A program made the translations under genes and the position numbers. Positions 22,534-28,692 of a stretch of 28,692 nt of DNA are shown here, in pieces (positions within the stretch are counted from its first letter, which is position 1; the number at the start of each line of letters is the position of its first letter). The DNA comes from Leptospiraceae bacterium (GTDB lineage Bacteria; Spirochaetota; Leptospiria; Leptospirales; Leptospiraceae). A model generated the notes under the pieces. That model had not been told where the DNA came from. It saw only the letters and a list, made by a program, of their open reading frames with translations, and did not search any database. Where the stretch lies: the NCBI GenBank assembly GCA_027485405.1, contig JAIXRB010000016.1:1-28692 (forward strand), given 5' to 3'.

Positions 22534-22865
22534 TATCTTTCTGTTGAAAAAAGGGTGGTTTCGTTTTCGAAAGGAATGGTATCCCCGCAATCTATGATTT
22601 CCCCTTGCAGAGTAACAACTGCCCAACGGAATGAAGGACTAGGTTCAGAGAGCGACTTTTGAAATGTTTCTGTGTATTTTTCGATTTTTTTCTGCAAATG
22701 GGGTATGGAAAGATTGCTGGTAGAATGCATATTGGGAACGTTCTCCTCCTCAGAAAGTCGACAGGATTTGGGGATTTGCATTAGAGTATTTTTTGGCATT
22801 CCAGAGTCAACCAAGAGACATAATTTTTTTGAGCCACTGGACTTGACCGCTCCAGGCACCGGCAT
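22533..22865 (-). CDS. Small protein of unknown function
   Basis: A 110-aa ORF (117 aa if it starts at a TTG, base 22886) that I do not recognise. It has no signal peptide and no membrane segment. The C-terminal half (FRWAVVTLQGEIIDCGDTIP) looks like real protein, and its TAA overlaps the DUF3015 ATG (TAATG), which supports translation. The ATG is preceded by AGGA with short spacing. The N-terminal part is less protein-like, and the longer form would overlap the first 7 bases of the divergent FNR gene. It could be a misread leader of the downstream pair, but the coupled stop makes a real gene more likely. Confidence 0.5.
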   Translation of the reverse strand: MPVPGAVKSSGSKKLCLLVDSGMPKNTLMQIPKSCRLSEEENVPNMHSTSNLSIPHLQKKIEKYTETFQKSLSEPSPSFRWAVVTLQGEIIDCGDTIPFENETTLFSTER

Positions 22866-22879
22866 TTTCCTGGGCGAGT

Positions 22880-23806
22880 ATGTCAAATCCGAGAAATCCT
22901 CAGATCAATCTGTTTAAAAAATCAGCACCCCTCCCAGCTAAGGTGGTTCTCAATGTTAAATTAACCCCAGATTCCGGGAAAAGACCTGCTTCTGAGGGCA
23001 AATCAGACATCCACCATATCCGATTGGAAATCGACCACAGCGCTTATCCATATTTGGTGGGACAAAGCGCAGGGATTTGTTTACCAGGGATTGATCCAAA
23101 AAAGGTCGAAAAGGGACTTCCAGATACAAGTTACGCCGTTAGACTTTATTCCATTGCCTCACCTTCTTTTGGATTCCAAAAGGATGGGAGCACTATAGAT
23201 TTTATCATAAAAAGAGACAATGTCTACAACTCCAAAGGGGAGCTTCAATTCCAAGGAGCTTGTTCAAATTATATGTGTGATTTGAAAGTAGGTGACTCCG
23301 TTCAAGTGACAGGCCCAGCCGGAAAAAAGTTTCTTTTGCCAAATGTTGATTTTTCTGATGATCTGTATTTTTTTGCAACAGGTACCGGAATAGCTCCGTT
23401 TATCGGAATGATCGAAGAAGTGCTTCGTCACAAATTCATTCAGTTCACAGGTAGAATTTTCGTTGTATACGGTGCCCCTTACTCAGATGAAATCGTATTT
23501 CAGGATTACTTTAAAGCTTTGATTCATGAATTTCCACAAGTACATTTTATTACGGCTATTAGTCGGGAAGACAAAAATCAATTTGACGGCAGAAAACTTT
23601 ACATTTCGCATAGAGTTCGCGAGCTCAAAAACGAAATAGAAAAATCCTTAGAAAATCAGAGTCGATTTTATATTTGTGGAGGCCCAAAAGGCATGGAAAC
23701 AGGTATCATTCAAGAATTGCATTCTATTTCCAAGACAACAGCCAGCGTAGATGAATTCAAAAAAGATTTAGAAGCAAAAGACAGACTATTAGTGGAGACA
23801 TACTAA
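22880..23806 (+). CDS. Plastid-type ferredoxin-NADP+ reductase
   Basis: A 308-aa FAD flavoenzyme that moves electrons between NADPH and ferredoxin. FAD-binding RLYSIAS (88-94) and GACSNYMCDL (126-135), the NADP-binding FATGTGIAPFIGM (165-177), YGAPYSDEIVFQDYF and YICGGPKGME are all present, and the protein ends in a C-terminal Tyr (VETY) stacked on the flavin in plant-type enzymes. The homologous Leptospira enzyme is known to be of plastid class and can support haem oxygenase. There is no signal peptide, so it is cytoplasmic. The start region overlaps the divergent small gene's possible TTG start; the ribosome-binding site is weak (GGGCGAG). A PC4-like gene follows 1 bp later. A haem-import operon lies about 2.5 kb upstream. 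Confidence 0.95.
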   Translation: MSNPRNPQINLFKKSAPLPAKVVLNVKLTPDSGKRPASEGKSDIHHIRLEIDHSAYPYLVGQSAGICLPGIDPKKVEKGLPDTSYAVRLYSIASPSFGFQKDGSTIDFIIKRDNVYNSKGELQFQGACSNYMCDLKVGDSVQVTGPAGKKFLLPNVDFSDDLYFFATGTGIAPFIGMIEEVLRHKFIQFTGRIFVVYGAPYSDEIVFQDYFKALIHEFPQVHFITAISREDKNQFDGRKLYISHRVRELKNEIEKSLENQSRFYICGGPKGMETGIIQELHSISKTTASVDEFKKDLEAKDRLLVETY

Positions 23807-23807
23807 C

Positions 23808-24029
23808 ATGAGCAAAATCGGAATCATCAAAGACATCGACAAAGGAAGAGGTGAAGTCGTCCGAGTGGAAATCTCGGAATACAAAGGTGCTACTCTTTTT
23901 AATGTTCGAATCTGGTATACCGATCCAACTGGTGAGTACAAACCGACTCAGAAAGGGATTTCTATCTCTCCTGACTTGGTGCCTATGTTGCGAGAAGCAC
24001 TAGAAGAAGCAGAAAGGCGACTGGCTTAA
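23808..24029 (+). CDS. PC4/p15-family single-stranded DNA-binding coactivator-like protein
   Basis: A 73-aa protein of the transcriptional coactivator p15/PC4 family. The visible core is GEVVRVEISEYKGATLFNVR, then IWYTDPTGEYKPTQKGISI and a C-terminal helix (LVPMLREALEEAERRL), the standard beta-sheet-helix layout in which a dimer binds single-stranded DNA. Bacterial members are small and often of unknown role. It begins 1 bp after the FNR stop, so the two are certain to share a transcript. The gene ends 7 bp before the convergent VWA-STAS gene, with no clear terminator hairpin. Confidence 0.88.
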   Translation: MSKIGIIKDIDKGRGEVVRVEISEYKGATLFNVRIWYTDPTGEYKPTQKGISISPDLVPMLREALEEAERRLA

Positions 24030-24036
24030 AATTTCT

Positions 24037-25677
24037 TCAGTCCGTTCCTTCACTAGCAAAAATTAGTTTTTCGAGCAGAGTCTGAGCATGATCTCTAGAC
24101 TCTGCAATTCGAATATGGTTATAAAGCCTAGTGACTTCAAATACCTTTCGAACAGAGTCTTTTAAGTTAATCGCTACAAATTCTCCTCCTCTTTTTCTCA
24201 ACCATCCTACTATTTGAATCAATGTTCCAATAGCTGAAGAATCCATATAGGCAGTTTCAGAAAGATTAAAAATCATAAAACGGAATCCTTCATCTAACTT
24301 TTTTTCAACGTCCAATCTCAACTCAGGACATTTGTAAAGATCGATATCTCCTTTTGTGTGGTATTCATAAATCCGATTGTGTAGGTTTAAACCTTTGGTA
24401 TCAATTATCTGAACATTTCTGCTCAGATCAGAACTTGCCGCTAATATGTGTTTTGAGAGAAAATCGGATTTGTCTTTGATTTTGCTCTGCGCAATTTCCA
24501 ATCGCGAGAGAATGGCACCGATTGCCGATGGTGCATGGTTCTTTGATTTCTGAAGTTCTTGGATAACACCAAATAAGATTGAGTTGGCTTCTTCCGTGTT
24601 TTTAGATTGAATCAACAAACTCACTGCTTTTAAAGATCTATGAGCTTTTGCAATCAATAACTCAACCAAAACATCAGGATCCTGAATGCCAGGATCATTT
24701 CCAAACTCTGTTTGAAACTTCATCTCTGTTTTTTCGAAATGCATGCTGTCCTGCAAGTTATAGAAACCAACATTGGCTTTCAAAAGATCTTGCTTAGGCG
24801 AAAAAGATCTTGAGTCAACCTCAATTCGCATTACAATCGATTGTAGATCATCACTCCTCATGTCACCTATCTGTACTTTTACAGTCTGGGAAGAATTAAA
24901 AGAGGAATTTCCAGCAAACTGAGTAGTGCTTTCCGAGATTTGGAAAGGAAGATCATTTAAAACATCCGACACCGTGATTCCGGGAGCAAAATCTAGGTTT
25001 AGTTCAATCGCTTGTGCGTACAAAGCTCCTAATTCGCCAAATTCCTCGAAGAAAATGTCTGCGGCACTATCTGGATTATCAACGAAGTAAAAATTCCCTC
25101 CGCCCGCCTTGGCTATATCTGCAAGAATAGATTCGTTAAAGTCACCACCGACTCCAATGACGGTAGTTGAAATACCTCGAGCTAGGTGATCTTTAGCAAT
25201 CTGATTCAATAGAGCTGAGTCTTTTACTCCAATAGTAGGATTGCCATCTGTTAACAAAATAACCCTTTTAAAGGCGTTTTCAACATTGCTTGTTTCTACA
25301 GCATGTAAGGCGGATAACCAGCCACCGCTTAGATTGGTTGCGGTTGCCACTTCAATGGATCTGACCTTATCAGTAATTGCTACCTTTTCTATAACATTGA
25401 CTAAAGGCTGAATGATTTGCACATCGGAACTATAAGCTATGATGGATATCCAATCGTGTCTTGTGAGCCAATTGACCAAGGCACTAGAAGCCTCTAGCAC
25501 GGATTCCATCTTTTCCCCTTTCATGGACCAACTTTTATCTATCGCGATTCCTAAAACTAATGGCTGTCTATGGGTTTCCGTCGGATTTTGTGGGGATTTT
25601 ATTCGGATGAGAAGATGATTTGTTTGCTTTGAATCTGGGAGAATGTTGGGAAATTCTAATTTAGCCTCTAATTCCAT
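24037..25677 (-). CDS. von Willebrand A domain-STAS domain fusion protein
   Basis: A 546-aa protein without signal peptide or membrane segment, so probably cytoplasmic. A VWA domain (about 38-215) has an intact metal-ion-dependent adhesion site: DKSWS (47-51), Thr114 in TATNLSG, and Asp144 in LTDGNP. A beta-rich middle region (about 230-330) and a helical region (about 330-420) lead to a C-terminal STAS/anti-anti-sigma domain (about 430-546) with MDSSAIGTL, whose Ser480/Ser481 match the serine phosphorylated by anti-sigma kinases. The combination suggests a signalling adaptor: ligand or protein binding through VWA and phospho-control through STAS. No sigma factor or kinase gene is adjacent. 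CAGGT five bases upstream supports the ATG start. Confidence 0.9.
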   Translation of the reverse strand: MELEAKLEFPNILPDSKQTNHLLIRIKSPQNPTETHRQPLVLGIAIDKSWSMKGEKMESVLEASSALVNWLTRHDWISIIAYSSDVQIIQPLVNVIEKVAITDKVRSIEVATATNLSGGWLSALHAVETSNVENAFKRVILLTDGNPTIGVKDSALLNQIAKDHLARGISTTVIGVGGDFNESILADIAKAGGGNFYFVDNPDSAADIFFEEFGELGALYAQAIELNLDFAPGITVSDVLNDLPFQISESTTQFAGNSSFNSSQTVKVQIGDMRSDDLQSIVMRIEVDSRSFSPKQDLLKANVGFYNLQDSMHFEKTEMKFQTEFGNDPGIQDPDVLVELLIAKAHRSLKAVSLLIQSKNTEEANSILFGVIQELQKSKNHAPSAIGAILSRLEIAQSKIKDKSDFLSKHILAASSDLSRNVQIIDTKGLNLHNRIYEYHTKGDIDLYKCPELRLDVEKKLDEGFRFMIFNLSETAYMDSSAIGTLIQIVGWLRKRGGEFVAINLKDSVRKVFEVTRLYNHIRIAESRDHAQTLLEKLIFASEGTD

Positions 25678-25733
25678 TCGTACCTGATGCTTTCCTTATT
25701 TTCAATTCTCGCAATCACAATTTCTTTGCATCT

Positions 25734-26444
25734 ATGGAAGGTCGAATCCACGAAATCTACGATTCTTTATCTGGTGAAGGCACTTCTACTGGAATCCCAA
25801 CTGTCTTTGTTAGATTTGCTGGATGCTCCTTACGTTGTGGTTTACTCGAAAACAAGAAACTTTGGTGTGATACGCCCTATGCTCTAGGCCCGAAACAAGG
25901 CGAAGCTTTATCTTTTGATCAAATTCTTTCTAAAATCTTGGAACTCGATAAGACCGAAGACAGGCAAATCCTTTTCACTGGAGGCGAGCCTTTGGAAGGT
26001 AAGAATAGAGATTTTGTTTTATTTCTCTCCAACTCTATTTACAAAAAGCGAAAAACCAATGACAAACCTTTTCCTCTTTCACGGGTCGAAACCAACGGCA
26101 AAGAATCCATAGAAGGGCTAGAACACTGCGTTTTTTCCCTCGATTACAAACTTCCTGGATCGGGCATGGAAGAGCATATGAATTTAGAAAATTTACAAAT
26201 TCTAAGAAAGAGACATAATTATCTTGACGAATTGAAATTTGTGGTTCGAGATGGTATCGATTTTCAGAGAAGCATTTCCCTTTTGAGCGAATTCTCTCCT
26301 GGAACCAATGTGCTCTATACCCCCGTCTTTGGTGAACTAGACCCGATTGAACTTGCCGAGTGGATTAAAAAAGAAAATCCCCCTAAGGCTAGATTGTCGC
26401 TTCAAATTCACAAAGTCATTTGGGGAGAAAAAAAAGGCGTTTAA
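25734..26444 (+). CDS. queE: 7-carboxy-7-deazaguanine synthase (radical SAM)
   Basis: A 236-aa enzyme of queuosine biosynthesis that converts 6-carboxytetrahydropterin to 7-carboxy-7-deazaguanine. SLSGEGTSTGIPTVFVRFAG at 11-30 is the family signature, followed by the cluster cysteines Cys31, Cys35 and Cys45 and DTPYA. The spacing C-X3-C-X9-C has a 7-residue insertion compared with the usual C-X3-C-X2-C. TGGEP (82-86) binds SAM, and SRVETNG and FSLDYKLPGSG follow as in the family. It ends with LSLQIHKVIWG. No other queuosine gene is in the window. The ATG has no obvious ribosome-binding site. The stop overlaps the helicase start (TAATG), indicating cotranscription. Confidence 0.9.
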   Translation: MEGRIHEIYDSLSGEGTSTGIPTVFVRFAGCSLRCGLLENKKLWCDTPYALGPKQGEALSFDQILSKILELDKTEDRQILFTGGEPLEGKNRDFVLFLSNSIYKKRKTNDKPFPLSRVETNGKESIEGLEHCVFSLDYKLPGSGMEEHMNLENLQILRKRHNYLDELKFVVRDGIDFQRSISLLSEFSPGTNVLYTPVFGELDPIELAEWIKKENPPKARLSLQIHKVIWGEKKGV

Positions 26445-28692
26445 TGAATTTACCGACACAACTCAGTTTAGATTTTGATAGCAGTTCTCCATTTAAGCCT
26501 GAACACCATTTTGCTTTTTTGTTGGATCGCCCTGACCTTGGCATATCAAAAGTTATTCGAGAAGACAAAGAAAATGTAGAACTCTTTTCTCCCGCAAAAG
26601 AAGATTTTTTTTCTGTTCCAAAAAACTCAAATCAGCTCCGCTATTTATCGGAGTATCCAGCCTGTTTAAACCAATTAGAGTCCCTGCCCAAGTCCATGGA
26701 ACTGGCATTACTTGCCCAGCAACTCAAAATAACGCATCGATTTGACAAACTGTCTTCTTTATCAAACTCAAGAACTAGACTTCTTCCTCACCAAATCGAA
26801 TCTACCTTCATAATTGCGAACAGCCTAAAACCTCGCTTCATTCTAGCTGACGAAGTTGGACTGGGAAAAACCATTGAGGCTGGTCTGGCTATCAAAGAAT
26901 TGATGTTTCGACGTGGACTAAAAAAAGTTCTAGTCATAGCTCCTTCTCCTTTGCTCATCCAATGGCAACAGGAAATGAAAAACAAATTCAACGAAGAGTT
27001 TGAAATCATTCGGCGAAAGAATTTTGTTCAATCGGGAGATCTCTATTGGAGAAACTTTTCTAAGGCAATCACCAGCATCGACTTTATTAAAAATCCAAAG
27101 TATGCCGAAGAAATTTTAAAAGTAAAATGGGACATTGTTGTCTTCGATGAAGCTCATAGATTGAGACGAGATTATTCTAAGATAACAAGAAGTTATTTAT
27201 TCGCAGAGAAGATTTCTAGAAAAACAGAATGCCTACTCCTTTTAACAGCAACACCCTTTCGTGGAAAACTCGAAGAACTTTTTTATTTACTCCATCTAGT
27301 AGATCCAAACATTTTGGGTCCTTACCAAACTTTTATCAATGATTATATATTAGGTGGCAAAACTGACCTTCGTGAAAAAATTTCAAAAGTTTTATTGCGC
27401 AGAAGAAAAGTAGAAGTTGGCGGATTTACCAAGCGGTTTGCTAAAACGGTACGAATTGAATTATCTCCGATAGAGAGAGAGTTTTACGAAGAAACCACAA
27501 ATTATGTTCGAAGAGAATACAATTTGGCAATGGGAACAAAAAACCGAGCTGTTGGATTTGTAATGATCGTTTTTCAGAAGTTGCTGGATTCCTCAGTAAC
27601 AGCTCTTCTTTCTGCTTTGCAAAAAAGAAAATTTATGTTGGAGAGCAAATTCCACTATCTAAGCCAAAGCGAAACAACTCTAGAAGATTGGGATTTAGAC
27701 GAAACCGAAGGAGTCGAAGATTTCATTACTGACCTAGAAGATGAGGAAATGAGTAATTTCCAACGTGTTAAACGAGAATTGTTCACACTCAATCGCTTAA
27801 TTCACCTCGGCAAACAAATCAAAGAAGATAAAAAAAGCCTAAAGCTATTAGAAACTCTACTCAAATTAAAAAAAGAAGGGCATAAGAAATTTATTATTTT
27901 TACTCAGTTCAGAACTACCCAAGATTGCCTGGATCAACTCTTATCTCCGGAATTCAAAGTTTCTTCGTTTCACGGTTCTTTGAGTATGGAAGACAAAGAA
28001 AAAGCCATACAAGCTTTCAAAGAAGATTCTGAAATTCTCATCTGCACGGAAGCAGGCGGTGAAGGAAGAAATCTACAATTTGCAAACATATTGTTTAATT
28101 ACGATCTTCCTTGGAGCCCTTTAAAAATTGAACAAAGGATAGGTCGGATCCATCGTTTTGGACAAAAGGACAATGTTTACATTTTTAATTTTGCATCGAA
28201 AGACACTGTGGCAGAACGAATTTTAGAAGTCCTTACGAATAAGATTAGATTGTTTGAGGAGTCCATTGGAGCTTCGGATGAACTGCTTGGTACAATTGAA
28301 GAAGAATTAGACTTCAATTCCAGTTTTATGAAGTTCATCACCGGAACCAAAACCAAAGAAGAATTGGACTCAGAACTAGATTTGCGAATCCAAGTGGCAA
28401 AGAAAGGATTTGAGAAACTAAATTCACTTGTGACTCCCAAAGTAATCGACTTCAACTTAAAAGATTATTATGATCATACCTTAGAAGACCGAGAGCTAAA
28501 CAACAAACACCTGGAAGAGGTGATTTACTTTGGTTCTCTTTTGTCGACAGAGTCTCTGCCTGGAAAATTATCGAAAAACGCGGAAGGAAAATTTGAATAC
28601 AAAGGTAAAGATGAAAAAGTAAAATTAGCAACCTTTGATTCAGATGAAGCTTTGATAAACGATTCATTAGAGTTTCTTGCCTTTGGTCACCC
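26444..28692 (+). CDS. SNF2/RapA-like superfamily 2 helicase (3' end outside window)
   Basis: The frame is open from an ATG overlapping the queE stop to the window end (749 codons plus two bases), so the protein is longer. The first 100 residues include DRPDLGISKVIRED and resemble the Tudor-like N-terminus of RapA. The ATPase then shows motif I DEVGLGKTIEAG (135-146), APSPLLIQW, motif II DEAHRL (235-240), LLTATPF, then IIFTQF, GGEGRNLQFANILFNYDLPW and QRIGRIHRFGQ, all intact. These are the motifs of Snf2-type double-stranded DNA translocases. RapA recycles RNA polymerase, whereas defence-linked homologues occur in DISARM; no methylase or nuclease is beside it here, so a housekeeping role is the simpler reading. 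Confidence 0.92.
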   Translation, partial: MNLPTQLSLDFDSSSPFKPEHHFAFLLDRPDLGISKVIREDKENVELFSPAKEDFFSVPKNSNQLRYLSEYPACLNQLESLPKSMELALLAQQLKITHRFDKLSSLSNSRTRLLPHQIESTFIIANSLKPRFILADEVGLGKTIEAGLAIKELMFRRGLKKVLVIAPSPLLIQWQQEMKNKFNEEFEIIRRKNFVQSGDLYWRNFSKAITSIDFIKNPKYAEEILKVKWDIVVFDEAHRLRRDYSKITRSYLFAEKISRKTECLLLLTATPFRGKLEELFYLLHLVDPNILGPYQTFINDYILGGKTDLREKISKVLLRRRKVEVGGFTKRFAKTVRIELSPIEREFYEETTNYVRREYNLAMGTKNRAVGFVMIVFQKLLDSSVTALLSALQKRKFMLESKFHYLSQSETTLEDWDLDETEGVEDFITDLEDEEMSNFQRVKRELFTLNRLIHLGKQIKEDKKSLKLLETLLKLKKEGHKKFIIFTQFRTTQDCLDQLLSPEFKVSSFHGSLSMEDKEKAIQAFKEDSEILICTEAGGEGRNLQFANILFNYDLPWSPLKIEQRIGRIHRFGQKDNVYIFNFASKDTVAERILEVLTNKIRLFEESIGASDELLGTIEEELDFNSSFMKFITGTKTKEELDSELDLRIQVAKKGFEKLNSLVTPKVIDFNLKDYYDHTLEDRELNNKHLEEVIYFGSLLSTESLPGKLSKNAEGKFEYKGKDEKVKLATFDSDEALINDSLEFLAFGH

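Noticed and set aside
22534..22626. In-frame N-terminal extension of the DUF3015 protein
   Set aside because: It has no signal peptide and is basic, whereas the ATG at 22533 gives a clear signal peptide and couples with the previous stop.
26444..28692. SNF2 gene as part of a DISARM defence locus
   Set aside because: No methyltransferase, PLD nuclease or drmB-like gene is next to it in the window; the upstream neighbour is queE. It cannot be excluded for the sequence beyond the end.

Overview
The window is a dense, moderately AT-rich bacterial segment whose gene content and lipoprotein style point to a spirochaete of the Leptospiraceae (Leptospira or a close relative). The main clues are a flagellar FliG, a plant-plastid-type ferredoxin-NADP+ reductase ending in Tyr, a HmuY-like/TonB-receptor haem-uptake operon with lipoproteins typical of leptospires, and many short signal peptides with relaxed spirochaetal lipoboxes. 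I assign the genus from these protein families only. I see no rRNA, tRNA, CRISPR array, insertion sequence or prophage. No intergenic gap exceeds about 250 bp.

Layout. 1-805 (+): the tail of a CBS-domain protein (probably arabinose-5-phosphate isomerase) and aroD, ending in a hairpin terminator. 816-4520 (-): a three-gene operon of a gluconate-2-dehydrogenase-subunit-3-like lipoprotein, a GMC flavoprotein with a C-X5-C-X3-C motif, and an exported TPR protein. 4538-9175 (+): a duplicated-domain amidase, a lipoprotein M1 aminopeptidase and two TRL-like small lipoproteins, all start/stop-coupled. 9179-12351 (-): an unknown lipoprotein, a GDPD lipoprotein, fliG, a likely terminator, and a small membrane protein. 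12341-13408 (+): a membrane protein whose start codon overlaps the divergent gene's start. 13364-16870 (-): an M23 peptidase downstream of a PAS-PAS-GGDEF-EAL protein. 17113-20414 (+): a haem/iron uptake operon (lipoprotein, HmuY-like lipoprotein, TonB receptor) behind a palindromic operator candidate. 20411-22865 (-): a Lnb/DUF4105 domain joined to a predicted beta-barrel, a DUF3015 protein and a small unknown protein. 22880-24029 (+): the FNR and a PC4-family DNA-binding protein. 24037-25677 (-): a VWA-STAS fusion. 25734-28692 (+): queE and an SNF2/RapA-like helicase that runs off the end.

Functional picture. Much of the window concerns the cell envelope: secreted peptidases, peptidoglycan-active enzymes, lipoproteins and outer-membrane proteins. 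Haem import and the plastid-type FNR fit together, because the Leptospira enzyme of this type can feed electrons to haem oxygenase. The less usual architectures are the GMC/subunit-3 pair without a cytochrome, the tandem amidase with two different zinc-ligand sets, the VWA-STAS fusion, and the DUF4105-beta-barrel protein whose signal peptide lies upstream of any standard start codon. I found no obvious wholly new multi-gene system. The candidates for new biology are these architectures and the operator-like repeats before the haem operon.
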